A stretch of 45,771 nt of DNA from NCBI RefSeq assembly GCF_009078285.1, contig NZ_RQSP01000004.1, positions 29,454 through 75,224 of the forward strand, in the 5' to 3' direction. The DNA comes from Bifidobacterium jacchi. GTDB taxonomy: Bacteria > Actinomycetota > Actinomycetes > Actinomycetales > Bifidobacteriaceae. The position numbers and the translations under genes are program-made. The notes under the pieces were generated by a model. The model did no database searches. It had not been told where the DNA came from and saw only the letters and a program-made list of their open reading frames with translations. How positions within the stretch are numbered: position 1 is the stretch's first letter; each line of letters starts with the position of its first letter. Positions 26,565 through 35,340 of the stretch are shown one piece after another.

Positions 26565-26878
26565 TGGCCGGAACGTCGAAGACCCTCATGCAGGTGAACA
26601 TCGTCGCCGCGGATCATCCCGTGTGGCATGGAACGGCGACCGCGGTCACCATTCCCGCCTCCGAGGGCGGCATGGGCATCCTGCCCGACCATGAGCCGAT
26701 TCTCACGGTCATCAAGGGCGGTACCGTGTCGGTCACCGATCCGGATGGACAGCGGCATGTGTTCGAGGTGACCGATGGGTTCATCTCCTTCGATTCGAAT
26801 CGGCTTACCGTTGCGGTCGAACGCGGCCAGAATGTGGTCAAGCTCGCCGAGAACACCGACGATGACGACGATCAGTGA
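26564..26878 (+). CDS. atpC: ATP synthase subunit epsilon
   Basis: F1 regulatory and shaft subunit. The 104-residue protein has only the N-terminal beta-sandwich (VNIVAADHPVWHGTATAVTI, then GGMGILPDHEPILTVIKGGT). The C-terminal helical hairpin is nearly absent, replaced by a short acidic tail (NTDDDDDQ), which limits the usual epsilon inhibition. The start ATG 26564 shares its A with the atpD TGA stop (TGATG coupling). An alternative GTG one codon upstream is less likely. Last gene of the operon. Confidence 0.95.
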
Positions 26879-26944
26879 TCGCTGATCAGTCGCTGATCTG
26901 AAGGCATGCTGAAGGCATGTTGGTGGCGTATCGCACTATGCGAA

Positions 26945-26974
26945 GCCTCCCCGCGCTGTGCGGGGAGGCTTTTT
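26945..26974 (+). terminator. Rho-independent terminator of the atp operon
   Basis: GCCTCCCCGC (26945-26954) pairs with GCGGGGAGGC (26960-26969), followed by TTTTT. An outer stem GCACTATGC/GCATAGTGC extends it. It is a textbook terminator. The following 26996-27070 is an imperfect repeat of GGCTGGT words without a gene. Confidence 0.95.
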
Positions 26975-27152
26975 GCATAGTGCGCATGGGTTTGCAAGGC
27001 CGCTGGCTGGTGTTCGCTGGCTGGTGGCTGGTTGGTGGCTGGTGGCTGGCGCACGCTGGCTGGTGGCTGCGTATGCGGCGGATGCCGGCATCGGCATCGC
27101 TGATCACGTCGGCGGTCCGCCGCCATGCACGCGTATGCTACAGTGAGATGCC

Positions 27153-27902
27153 GTGCGAATCATAGTTGCTGACTGCTCCGCCGAGTATTCCGGCCGTCTG
27201 ACCGCCTCCCTGCCGCCGGCACGGCGGGTGCTGCTCATCAAGGCCGACAACAGCCTGCTGATCTTCTCCGAGCTGGGATCATACAAGCCGCTCAATTGGA
27301 TGGCTGCTCCCTGCACGCTTCGCGAGGTCACGCCCGAGGGTGATGCTGCCGAAGCCGATGATGTCGGTGAGACCGCCGATCAGCCGGATTCTGACTCGAC
27401 CCGAGAGCCCACGGCGGTGAGGATTCTGCGCGCAGCCGCGGAGAAATCCAGCGACATTCTTGAGGTGCGCCTGTATCGCATCTACAGCGACGAAACCTAC
27501 GATCTCGGCGAGGATCCGGGACTGATCAAGGATGGCGTCGAGGACCATCTTCAGCGCTGCCTCGCCCAGCAGATCAGCCGCATCGGCGAAGGCGCGAAGC
27601 TGATTCGCCGCGAGTATCCGACCGCGATCGGTCCGGTCGACATCATGGCCGTCGATGCGGACGGCATGCACGTCGCCATCGAGATCAAGCGCCACGGCGG
27701 CATCGACGGCGTCGAACAACTGACCCGCTACTGCGAGCTGCTCAATCGCGATCCGCTGCTCGCCCCCGTGCGTGGCATCTTCGCCGCGCAGACCATCACG
27801 CCGCAGGCGCGCGTTCTGGCCGAGGACCGTGGATTCACCTGCCTGATTCTCGATTATGACGAGATGCGCGGCATTGAGGACGATGCGCTGCGCCTGTTCT
27901 GA
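27153..27902 (+). CDS. nucS: Mismatch-repair endonuclease NucS (EndoMS)
   Basis: Cuts both strands at mismatches and replaces MutS/MutL in many actinobacteria and archaea. The 249-residue protein starts MRIIVADCSAEYSGRL, with the N-terminal DNA-binding domain (LGSYKPLNWM) and the C-terminal PD-(D/E)xK nuclease: Asp163 (PVDIMAVD), Glu177 and Lys179 (IEIKRHGG). An acidic insertion at about 62-86 makes it longer than the mycobacterial protein. GTG 27153 is the start that preserves the conserved beginning. nucS directly after atpC is the arrangement known from mycobacteria. Beta-clamp-binding residues at the C-terminus (DDALRLF) are present. Confidence 0.96.
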   Translation: MRIIVADCSAEYSGRLTASLPPARRVLLIKADNSLLIFSELGSYKPLNWMAAPCTLREVTPEGDAAEADDVGETADQPDSDSTREPTAVRILRAAAEKSSDILEVRLYRIYSDETYDLGEDPGLIKDGVEDHLQRCLAQQISRIGEGAKLIRREYPTAIGPVDIMAVDADGMHVAIEIKRHGGIDGVEQLTRYCELLNRDPLLAPVRGIFAAQTITPQARVLAEDRGFTCLILDYDEMRGIEDDALRLF

Positions 27903-27942
27903 CGGAATCCCGATCGTCGAATCCGTATTGGAAAACACATGA

Positions 27943-27995
27943 GAGGGCGGCTCCTGCCCGGAATGAACCAAACATTCCAAGCGGAAGCCGCCCTC
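27943..27995. terminator. Bidirectional terminator between nucS and the FKBP gene
   Basis: Outer stem GAGGGCGGCT (27943-27952) with AGCCGCCCTC (27986-27995), inner stem GGAATG (27960-27965) with CATTCC (27973-27978). The genes converge here. Confidence 0.8.
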
Positions 27996-28000
27996 CAATT

Positions 28001-28030
28001 CAGCGTCGATCAGCGTCGATCAGCGTCGAT
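28001..28030. repeat. Three tandem copies of CAGCGTCGAT
   Basis: Perfect 10-bp tandem repeat directly after the terminator, followed by a partial copy (CA). No known role. Confidence 0.8.
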
Positions 28031-28083
28031 CAAGCAAACGCGGCCGTCAGCGTGACCGCATAGCGATCAGCTCGGCAGTCGGA

Positions 28084-29082
28084 TCAGTAGACCGCGAGAA
28101 TGTCGATCACGAACACCAGCGTCGAATTCGCCGGAATCGAGTCGCTCTTCTGATCGCCGTACCCCAGCGACGGCGGAATCACGAGCAGCACCTGCGAGCC
28201 GACGTTCTTGCCGATCAGCCCCTGCTTCCATCCGGAGATGATCTGGCCGCTGTCTGAAAGGTCGGCGTCGAACGTGGCGTTGCGATCCCACGAGGAGTCG
28301 AACTGCTCGCCGTTCGTAAGCCAGCCGGTGTACTTGACGACGGCGGTGTTGTTCTTTGTGACCTTCGCGCCCTTGCCCCTGATGAGCGTCTGCGAGACAA
28401 GATTCTTGCCGTCCGGCTTGTAGCCGTTCATGTCGATCGACGGCTTGCCGTTCTTGTCAAGCGTGACCTTCGGCATATCGGCGGGGATGTTCTTGACCGC
28501 GTCGCCGGTGGCTCGGGTCAGATCCTTCGACTTCGAGACGATCGTGAGCGCCATGATGTACGAGGTGCCCGCGGAGTTGGAATCATTGATGCCGAATGCC
28601 ACGGTGGTGTTGATCTTCTTGCCGACCAGCAGCGCCAGCTTCGACGACTGCTTGATGTTCTCGGCGCTCAGCAACAGCGAGCAGTCCTGCGTGTTCTTCT
28701 CCCAGGTGCTCATGAGCTCGGAGCCGTCCTTGACGTTGATGGCCACGCCCTGCGTGCAGACTCGATCGCCCTCGTTGACGGTCTCGCCGTTGCCCTCCTG
28801 AAGAATGGCGTATGAGTTGTCCTTCACCGTCATCGGTGTGCGGAACGAGATCTCGGGCTTCTTGCCGAGATCGCCCTTGGCGGTCAGGCCGGCGATCTGA
28901 GTCATATCGGAGGACGCGTTGTTCGACGTGTTCGACTTCGTTTCCGAACTCGTCGACGAGCTCTTCGCGGAGTCGTCGCTGCTGTTCGAGTCGTTCGAGC
29001 AGGCGGTGAGCGTAAGGCACATGCCAAGGGCGCAGGCGGCGGCAATCGCGCGTGTATGAAGCCGGTTATGAATACTATGCAT
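28084..29082 (-). CDS. FKBP-type peptidyl-prolyl isomerase lipoprotein
   Basis: An extracytoplasmic folding factor that isomerises X-Pro bonds. The 332-residue protein has a lipoprotein signal (lipobox LTAC, Cys28), a Ser/Asp/Asn-rich linker, an unassigned domain of about 170 residues (60-220) and a C-terminal FKBP domain (about 225-332) with VKYTGWLTNGEQFDSSWDR, GWKQGLIGKNVGS and LLVIPPSLGYGD. The PPIase pocket residues (Tyr, Phe/Asp, Trp, Tyr) are kept. The N-terminal domain may be a second, degenerate FKBP unit, since it has TVNEGDRVCTQGVAINVKDG. Single gene, divergent from the next. Confidence 0.92.
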   Translation of the reverse strand: MHSIHNRLHTRAIAAACALGMCLTLTACSNDSNSSDDSAKSSSTSSETKSNTSNNASSDMTQIAGLTAKGDLGKKPEISFRTPMTVKDNSYAILQEGNGETVNEGDRVCTQGVAINVKDGSELMSTWEKNTQDCSLLLSAENIKQSSKLALLVGKKINTTVAFGINDSNSAGTSYIMALTIVSKSKDLTRATGDAVKNIPADMPKVTLDKNGKPSIDMNGYKPDGKNLVSQTLIRGKGAKVTKNNTAVVKYTGWLTNGEQFDSSWDRNATFDADLSDSGQIISGWKQGLIGKNVGSQVLLVIPPSLGYGDQKSDSIPANSTLVFVIDILAVY

Positions 29083-29220
29083 GACTCACCACAGTAGCGC
29101 CCAACCCTGATTTTCCACTGGCCGCGCAATCGAACAGTCGGCGGAGAATCTGTGTGGGCGTGATGGGGAATGCGCCGGTGGCGAGACGTTAGACATACCG
29201 GACTGTAGAATGGATGAGAT

Positions 29221-30474
29221 ATGAAACAGGATGATCAGGAACTACAGGACAAGACAAAGGGCGACGCCACGGCTCGCCCGTCCCGTCATGTGTGGATCAT
29301 GCGCGGCGTGGTCACGCCGATTTTCGGATTGCTCGCGGTGACCTTCGTGATACTGGGATGGCTGAACGCCACGATCTGGAAGCCGAGCAAACGCATCGAA
29401 TCCTCCACAACCGTCAGTTCGGCGCGCTACGTCATGACGGATCCGGGCGTGCTGTCGCTCGTCGACTCCCACGTCACCGTCACCGCCACCGCTTCGGCAT
29501 CGGACTCCAACGAGATCTGCATCGCCACCGGTGCCGGCAAGGACGCCAACGGATGGGTGTCCGGCGCGTCGTACACGCGCGTCACCGGCCTGTCCGACTG
29601 GTCGACGCTTTCCACCGAACAGGCCTCCTCCAAAGGCTCGGCCGCCGAGGGCGTCTCCTTCAAGGATTCGGACATGTGGACCTCCGTCACCTGCGCAAAC
29701 GGCAAGGCGACATTGAGCGCGAACGTCACATCGAAAGGCGAGGTCGCACTGATCGATCTGTCGGACAGCGCGCCGAACGCCGTCATCCGTCTCGACTGGG
29801 AGCGCCAGACACTGCCCGACTTCGCCACCCCGATGTACTTCGTCGGCGGGCTGCTCGCCGTGTGCGGAGTGCTCTCCGCCTCCGTATTCGCCATGCCGCC
29901 CCACAAGCGCCGTCGCCAGGCCGATCTCGGCGAGCAGGTTGGCGAAGCCGAATCCGCGACGCCCCGATCCTGGGCATCCATTCACGCCGAACAGGGGCAT
30001 GCGGGATTCGGCATCGCCACGCCGCACGGCCCCCGACGCAAGCGTCGCCGCCACGCGGCCCGCCGCGTCGGTTCCGCAACGGCCGCAGTCATGGAGCAGG
30101 CCGCCGCCGATGCGACCGCCGCCGTCGCCGGCATCGCCGAAGTCGCCGCATCCGCGCCATCATCCACATCATCCGGCCCGGTCATCATCGATCCCGCCAA
30201 CCGCAACCTGGTCGCCGAAGCCGCCACGTCCGCATCCGCGGCTGCGGCATCGCAATCGCAGCCGCACGACACGACTCGTGACTCCGCAGCGGATGCGCAA
30301 CCGCCCCAGCCCCGCACCGAAACCAGCGCGACCGTCGCCGATCGGCAGGAAACCTCCGTCATCACCCCCGACGAATTCCAAGCATACTTCGCGCGACTTG
30401 CCCAGGAAGTAGGCGACTCCACGAACGAAACCACCACATCAGAAACGCGCAAGAAGGAGGCGGACCGGTCATGA
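29221..30474 (+). CDS. Two-helix membrane protein of unknown function
   Basis: A 417-residue protein I do not recognise. Cytosolic start, membrane helix 1 (about 30-50, VVTPIFGLLAVTFVILGWLN), an external domain of about 145 residues with two cysteines (EICIATGAG and SVTCANGK), helix 2 (about 203-224, FVGGLLAVCGVLSASVFAM), then a 190-residue intracellular tail. The tail is basic first (PHKRRRQADL, GPRRKRRRHAARR), then Ala/Ser/Thr-rich. It overlaps the following lipoprotein gene by ATGA, so the two are co-translated and probably work together at the envelope. Confidence 0.8.
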   Translation: MKQDDQELQDKTKGDATARPSRHVWIMRGVVTPIFGLLAVTFVILGWLNATIWKPSKRIESSTTVSSARYVMTDPGVLSLVDSHVTVTATASASDSNEICIATGAGKDANGWVSGASYTRVTGLSDWSTLSTEQASSKGSAAEGVSFKDSDMWTSVTCANGKATLSANVTSKGEVALIDLSDSAPNAVIRLDWERQTLPDFATPMYFVGGLLAVCGVLSASVFAMPPHKRRRQADLGEQVGEAESATPRSWASIHAEQGHAGFGIATPHGPRRKRRRHAARRVGSATAAVMEQAAADATAAVAGIAEVAASAPSSTSSGPVIIDPANRNLVAEAATSASAAAASQSQPHDTTRDSAADAQPPQPRTETSATVADRQETSVITPDEFQAYFARLAQEVGDSTNETTTSETRKKEADRS

Positions 30475-31472
30475 CGAACATCCGCAAAGCCGTCGCCGCG
30501 GCCCTCGCCCTATGCCTCATCGCCCCCCTCGCCGCATGCGAAGGGCAAGTCCCCGCCGTGTCCTCGCCGACCGCCGCCGCCAGCGCCGCCCCCGACCTCA
30601 CCCAGGCGCAGGAAAAGAAGATCCGCCTACGCATCCTCGACGGACTCAGCCAGGCAACCGCAGCAAAGTCCGCCAAAGGACTCGACCAGTACGCCACCGG
30701 ACCATTCCTCGACATTCGCACCAGCGAACTCGCCGTACTCTCCAAAACCGGCAAAATGCGCGCCGAGGCGACCATCCCCGACGGCATCTCCCAAACCGTC
30801 ATCCCCACCGACTCCGGCTGGCCCCGTTCCGTCTACACCATCACCACCACCACCGAAGACCAGCAGCCCAAACGACTCCTCGTCCTCACCCAGGACTCAG
30901 CCCGCGCCAACTACAAGCTCTGGGGTGTCGCCCGGCTCTTCCCCGGCGCCAAACTCCCCAGCTTCGCCATCCCCACCATCGGCACCCCCATGGGCGCGCC
31001 CAGCGACACCGGACTCGTCCTCACCCCCCAGCAGGCCGTCACCCAATACGCCGACGTCCTCACCCACGGCACCGACAGCCAATACGCCAAAAACTTCGCC
31101 GACGACCACCTGCGCCAGCTCATCTCCGAGCTCGCCGCCAAAGTCCAGCAAGGCGTCGAACGCAACAAAGGCAGCCAGGAGCAGACCTTCACCGCCGACA
31201 CCTCCAGCATCCAGGTCATGCGCTCCACCGACGGCGGCGACCTCGTCGTCGCCCGCATCACCTCCCAATGGACCCGCAAAGCCGGCGAAGGCCGCGAATC
31301 CCTCCCCGCCAACGACGAGGAAACCGTCCTCTTCGCCAACGGCAAAGCCACCAGCACCATGCGCGTCTCCTACGTCAACGTCATCGCCCTCTACGTCCCC
31401 TCGAAAGACTCCAAGCAGCCGGTGACCGCGGTGGGAGCGGATAGGTATCCGATCAAAGTGGAAGCCCTGTAG
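30471..31472 (+). CDS. Lipoprotein of unknown function
   Basis: A 333-residue predicted lipoprotein: signal peptide with lipobox LAAC (Cys23), then a low-complexity linker and a mixed alpha/beta domain. Segments such as TEDQQPKRLLVLTQDSARAN and YKLWGVARLFPGAKLPSF suggest an NTF2-like or PknH-sensor-like fold; this is a guess. It starts inside the stop of the upstream membrane-protein gene (ATGA). Likely faces the cell wall. Ends in a long terminator. Confidence 0.8.
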   Translation: MTNIRKAVAAALALCLIAPLAACEGQVPAVSSPTAAASAAPDLTQAQEKKIRLRILDGLSQATAAKSAKGLDQYATGPFLDIRTSELAVLSKTGKMRAEATIPDGISQTVIPTDSGWPRSVYTITTTTEDQQPKRLLVLTQDSARANYKLWGVARLFPGAKLPSFAIPTIGTPMGAPSDTGLVLTPQQAVTQYADVLTHGTDSQYAKNFADDHLRQLISELAAKVQQGVERNKGSQEQTFTADTSSIQVMRSTDGGDLVVARITSQWTRKAGEGRESLPANDEETVLFANGKATSTMRVSYVNVIALYVPSKDSKQPVTAVGADRYPIKVEAL

Positions 31473-31573
31473 AAAACGGGCGACGGAGCGTCACCTGCGT
31501 TGCTCGCCGCTCGACGTGCCCTATGCACGCCTTCGCGTCGTGCGCCTTGGTGACGCACGCGTCGCCCGTTTTC
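31472..31573 (+). terminator. Long two-part terminator with duplicated piece
   Basis: GAAAACGGGCGAC (31472-31484) pairs with GTCGCCCGTTTTC (31561-31573). Inside, GCGTCACC (31488-31495) pairs with GGTGACGC (31549-31556). TTTTC and TTG follow. A 33-bp stretch from the left arm (31479-31511) is repeated exactly at 31586-31618. Confidence 0.75.
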
Positions 31574-31740
31574 TTGTGTGTGGGTGGCGACGGAGCGTCA
31601 CCTGCGTTGCTCGCCGCTTTCGCCGGTTGGCTGGCGGCTGAATGGGCGGGGCGACGAACTATAGTGGGGACGACGAAACAGTCGGCGGTACGCGGGGCCA
31701 ACCGCGAGAAGACGGCCGACTCGCACGACATGGAGGCATG

Positions 31741-32727
31741 ATGGCAGACAATCAGCAGTTCCACCCCGGCGTCTCGCTGGCCGGTGCCGTCGATCTCGAA
31801 GCGTTGAAACACCAAGTCAAAGCAGAACCCGGGCAGGCGGGCGGCGCGCCCGCAGCCGGCGGCTACGTGATCGACACGACCGAAAACACCTTCCAGGCGA
31901 TGGTCACCACCTCGGCCACGTTCCCCATACTTCTGCTGCTCTGGATCCCGACCGACGACCGGCTGTTCCCCATGGCCAAGGCGCTCGGCGACGCAGTCAA
32001 CAAGCTCAACGGCCAAATGCAGCTGTCGCGCATCGACATCGAATCATACCCATCAATCGCGCAAGCCCTGCAGGTGCAGGGTGCACCGGCCCTGTTCGCA
32101 TTGATCGCCGGCCGTCCGATGCCCATTCTGCAAGGACTGCCCGGTGACGACGAACTCAAGCAGATCACCGAACAGGTCATCCCCAAACTCATCCAAGTGG
32201 CCGCACAGGCCGGCGTCAACGGCACCGCCCCATACTCGGGCGATCCCAACGCGGCCGGCGCGGCGGACGGCGACGGTGACGACAATGCGACGGGAACCGC
32301 AGCAAAAGCGCAAACCGTGCCTCCGGAACATCAGGAAGCCTACCAGCTCGCCCAATCCGGCGACTACGCCGGAGCTGCCGCAGCCTACGCGCAAGTGCTC
32401 GAATCCAACCCGAACGACACGCTGGCGGCGCGCGAACGCGCCAAAGCGCTACTGCTCGCCCGCTCCGCCAATGCCGACGTGCGCACGGTCCGAGCACAAG
32501 CCGCCGCCCAGCCGGACGACGTCGACGCGCAGCTCGCCGTCGCCGACATCGACATGATCGGCGGACAGATCAACGATGCCTTCGACCGACTCCTCGACTA
32601 CCTCGCCGGGCACAAAGCCGACGTGGAACCCGTGCGCAAGCGGCTGCTCGAATACTTCGCCATACCCGAGCCGACCGACGAACGTCTGCGCCGCGCCCGT
32701 CGCCGGCTCGCCACGCTGATGTACTGA
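31741..32727 (+). CDS. YbbN/CnoX-like thioredoxin-TPR protein
   Basis: A probable cytosolic chaperone-type protein. The 328-residue protein has a thioredoxin fold (about 40-155, FPILLLLWIPTDDRLFPMAK, ALQVQGAPALFALIAGRPMP) in which the CxxC is replaced by PTDD, so no thiol redox activity, followed by an Ala/Gly/Asp-rich linker and tetratricopeptide repeats (EAYQLAQSGDYAGAAAAYAQ). This is the YbbN (CnoX) layout. ATG 31741 has GGAGG four bases upstream; an ATG one codon earlier is too close. Single gene. Confidence 0.9.
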   Translation: MADNQQFHPGVSLAGAVDLEALKHQVKAEPGQAGGAPAAGGYVIDTTENTFQAMVTTSATFPILLLLWIPTDDRLFPMAKALGDAVNKLNGQMQLSRIDIESYPSIAQALQVQGAPALFALIAGRPMPILQGLPGDDELKQITEQVIPKLIQVAAQAGVNGTAPYSGDPNAAGAADGDGDDNATGTAAKAQTVPPEHQEAYQLAQSGDYAGAAAAYAQVLESNPNDTLAARERAKALLLARSANADVRTVRAQAAAQPDDVDAQLAVADIDMIGGQINDAFDRLLDYLAGHKADVEPVRKRLLEYFAIPEPTDERLRRARRRLATLMY

Positions 32728-32809
32728 TGTACTGACGCGGACGCACTGTGAGACTGGTGCGCTGAGACTGGTGCATGGGAGACCGGCCGGCGGATAGCCG
32801 GGGCGAGCC

Positions 32810-33448
32810 TCACCGCTCGATGCGGTTGCGGCCGAACAGCTGCTGAAAATGAGGCCCCTGCTCTGCCAGCTCCCGCTCGAAATCGGCGCGCCAGTCGCGG
32901 TAGGGGCGGGCGGCCAGACCATCGTTCGAAAAACGCTGCTGGTCGGTGACCTCGGTGATGCAGAACGACGGAATCATCAGATTCGTCACCGGGCCGCTCC
33001 GCTCCGCCTCCGCCAGCACCAGCGGCGCATTCGCACCACCGAACACATCGATGCTCCAGCCGTCCTCGCCAAGCCACACCGAAAAACGATTCTTGATGAT
33101 CGGCACACCGCCGCGGCGAACCAGTTCGACCGCGATATGCACGTCGATCTCCCGCTCCGCCTCGTAACGCGTGCCACCGACCGAAGGCCCCTTGACCGTC
33201 ACATAGGCGTCGGTGAACGCATCCCGATACCGGTCGATCACGCCGATCGGGTCGCTTGCCGCGCTCATCGAGATGCGCACGTCATGAGCCTGCACGCGCA
33301 CGCGCAGCGCATAGTTGTCGGCATGCACATAGTAGCTTTGCACGATCAGCGTCGGGGCGTCGCCGTCATCGAGTTCAGCCGGCATGGCACGGCAGAAAAA
33401 GCGACGCTCAAACTCAAAATCATCCGGTGTGCCCAACGAAGTGCCCAT
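32810..33448 (-). CDS. CYTH-domain (triphosphate tunnel) protein
   Basis: A 212-residue protein of the CYTH superfamily, whose members bind triphosphates in a beta-barrel tunnel (triphosphatases, class IV adenylate cyclases). It starts with the FEFERRF form of the ExExK signature (residues 11-17). Further tunnel strands include YALRVRVQ, AYVTVKGPSVGG, RYEAEREID and APLVLAEAER. The Lys of ExExK is Arg here. Substrate is unknown; polyphosphate or nucleotide triphosphate are the usual ones. Start ATG 33448 lacks a clear ribosome site, so a later start cannot be excluded. Confidence 0.87.
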   Translation of the reverse strand: MGTSLGTPDDFEFERRFFCRAMPAELDDGDAPTLIVQSYYVHADNYALRVRVQAHDVRISMSAASDPIGVIDRYRDAFTDAYVTVKGPSVGGTRYEAEREIDVHIAVELVRRGGVPIIKNRFSVWLGEDGWSIDVFGGANAPLVLAEAERSGPVTNLMIPSFCITEVTDQQRFSNDGLAARPYRDWRADFERELAEQGPHFQQLFGRNRIER

Positions 33449-33499
33449 GACGCCAGTGTAGCGGCCGGGGTGTAGCGATTATGTTGCGGGAAACCGAAA

Positions 33500-33529
33500 A
33501 AGGTGCCTTATCAAGCGATAAGACACCTT
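33500..33529 (-). terminator. tRNA-Arg terminator
   Basis: AAGGTGCCTTATC (33500-33512) pairs with GATAAGACACCTT (33517-33529). On the minus strand a run of T follows (CCTTTTTCGG). Confidence 0.93.
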
Positions 33530-33534
33530 AGCCG

Positions 33535-33607
33535 TGGGCCCAAAGGGGATCGAACCCTCGACCTTCTGTTCCGGAGACAGACGCTCTATCCACTGAGCTA
33601 CGGACCC
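33535..33607 (-). tRNA. tRNA-Arg (CCG)
   Basis: A 73-nt cloverleaf: acceptor GGGTCCG with TGGGCCC (two G-U pairs), anticodon stem TCTGT/ACAGA with loop CTCCGGA, so anticodon CCG reading CGG. T loop TTCGATC. CCA not encoded; discriminator A. Confidence 0.96.
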
Positions 33608-33817
33608 AATGCGCAAAAGCGCGCACTCGGATATTCTACACATGCCGTGGACCAATTAGGTTCGTTTGCTGTGGCGGCCGTTGTCGAGCTGCCGCGTCAC
33701 CGAGCTGCCGCATGGCTGTGCCGCTGCGTCGCCGAGCTGCCGCGTCGCCGGCTGCCGAGTTCGATCGGCGGTACGTAGCATCGCATGCAGTGAATGCCCA
33801 GCGAATACCCAGCAAAA

Positions 33818-33855
33818 TGTGGATAACTTTGAGGTTCCGTCCACAGACCCCGTTT
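33818..33855 (+). promoter_or_regulatory. Shared upstream element of tadZ, with DnaA-box-like 9-mer
   Basis: TGTGGATAA (a perfect DnaA-box sequence read on the other strand as TTATCCACA) is followed by a tract ending GAGGTTCCGTCCACAG and CCCCGTT. The same 38-nt block, with few changes, lies at 38138-38175 before the pilin-like gene. TGTGGA and TCCACA in the block also form an inverted pair. DnaA binding is inferred. Confidence 0.5.
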
Positions 33856-33894
33856 TGGCTTGCGCCCGCACTCGCCGCACGTTTCAATCGGCAT

Positions 33895-35340
33895 ATGGAA
33901 CACACACGCATTGATTCACGTACACGCGGCAGCAGCCGCCAAACCGCGCCGCAGGCCGGTTTCGCGCCATCGTCTCCGGTCTCGACCACCCGCGAAGGCG
34001 GACACGTGCCATCGTCGCATGCGGTCGCGCCTCCGTCGCCGAGTGCGCGCGGGGGCGCTCGGTCTGGCGCGCATTCGACCCGTACCGTCGCTGCACTGCC
34101 GGCTGTTCGGCCGACTGTCACGTCGGCGGTCGCGCCGGCCGTTCGGCCGACTGCCGTGTCGCCAGCGCCTTCATCCACGTCCGTATCGCACACATCCGTA
34201 TTGCACACGCCCGTTTCGCACACATCCGTATTGCACACGCCCGTTTCGACGGTCGCTCTGCCCTCCGCAGCGGTCCTGCCGGCGTCCGTCGCATCGGAGG
34301 CGTTCGCGTCCCGGCATCATGCGCCCGCGCCAGCGCTGTCCGCGGCAAGTCGCCCTCGCAATGATCTGGGCATTCGCCCATCCGTCACGACGGCAACCGG
34401 GCTGCTGGTCGCGTGCGTGGCGGCAAGTGGCGGCCTTGGGCTGAGCACATTGTCGGCGATGCTGGCACGGGAGCTGCACGAGCGCGGCGGCGGTTACGGT
34501 GGCGAGCGCGGCAGCAAGGTTGGCGTCGAGCGCGGCATCGGCATAGAGCGCGGACGCGATCGTGGTCGCAGTCGCGAGCGCGAGCCGGGGCGTTCCTGCG
34601 CGCTGGTGGATGCGGATTTTTCCGGTGGCGGCATGGATGTGCTGCTGGGGTTGGAATCCGAGCCGGGGATGCGTTTCGACGAGATCGACGCATCGCTGGG
34701 GCATGTGGACGGCGATGCGTTGAATCATGAATTGCTGCAATGGGATGGCGTGGGTGTGCTGGCATACGATTCCTGGTCCGGTCCCGCGCCGAATCGTTGG
34801 CAGGTGAGCGCCGCCGTTCACGCGTTGGTCCAGTCGAACGGTTCCGTCGTGGTCGACGCGGGCCGGGGCGAATCTTTGGACATGCTGCCGCAGGCAAGCG
34901 CGTCGAGGCTGGTGCTGGTCGTCGAGTTGTCGGTGTTGGGTGTCGCGCGCGCGAAGTCGTGGCTGGCCGGGCGGTGGAACCGTGCGCGTGGCGTGCAGCA
35001 GCGGTTCGGCGAACTCGCCTTGGTGGGCGTGCGGCCGAGAGGAATGCCGCGTGGCGCGTCGGCGATTTCACTGGGGCAGGCCGAGGATTATCTCGACCGC
35101 CCGTTCGCCACGCTGATCCAGCATGATGCGCGCATGTATGCGGATGTTCTGCATGGGTTCGGCATCCGCCGCCCGATGAAGGCGAATCGTGCGGCGTTGG
35201 AGACGTTGGCGGATTGGGCGCTATCCGCGTCGTCTGATGCGGCGCTCGCTGATCGTGCCGGTCGCGCGGATCGTGCCGATCGCGTTGATCGTGCTGATCG
35301 CGTTGATCGCGTGGGGAGGGGCGGCGATGATCGGCGATGA
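33895..35340 (+). CDS. tadZ: TadZ/CpaE-like ATPase of the Tad pilus
   Basis: A MinD/ParA-like protein that places the Tad machine in the cell (TadZ, CpaE; Ssd-like in actinobacteria). From ATG 33895 it has 481 residues. The first 160 are disordered, with a duplicated 30-bp stretch (34189-34218 and 34219-34248) coding for the His/Thr/Ser/Val-rich repeat SHTSVLHTPV. The ATPase domain follows, with VACVAASGGLGLSTLSAM in the Walker A place: the signature lysine is missing (GLGLST). Then CALVDADFSGGGMDVLLG and VVVDAGRGESLD. A Gly/Arg/Glu-rich loop (GYGGERGSKVGVERG) interrupts the domain. The C-terminus ends in ADRADRVDR repeats. Overlaps tadA by 14 nt. The start codon is uncertain because no ribosome site is evident. 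Confidence 0.85.
   Translation: MEHTRIDSRTRGSSRQTAPQAGFAPSSPVSTTREGGHVPSSHAVAPPSPSARGGARSGAHSTRTVAALPAVRPTVTSAVAPAVRPTAVSPAPSSTSVSHTSVLHTPVSHTSVLHTPVSTVALPSAAVLPASVASEAFASRHHAPAPALSAASRPRNDLGIRPSVTTATGLLVACVAASGGLGLSTLSAMLARELHERGGGYGGERGSKVGVERGIGIERGRDRGRSREREPGRSCALVDADFSGGGMDVLLGLESEPGMRFDEIDASLGHVDGDALNHELLQWDGVGVLAYDSWSGPAPNRWQVSAAVHALVQSNGSVVVDAGRGESLDMLPQASASRLVLVVELSVLGVARAKSWLAGRWNRARGVQQRFGELALVGVRPRGMPRGASAISLGQAEDYLDRPFATLIQHDARMYADVLHGFGIRRPMKANRAALETLADWALSASSDAALADRAGRADRADRVDRADRVDRVGRGGDDRR

Noticed and set aside
34395-34480. TadZ called inactive because the Walker A lysine is missing
   Set aside because: Degenerate P-loops are already known in actinobacterial CpaE/Ssd-like proteins, so this is not evidence of a broken gene.
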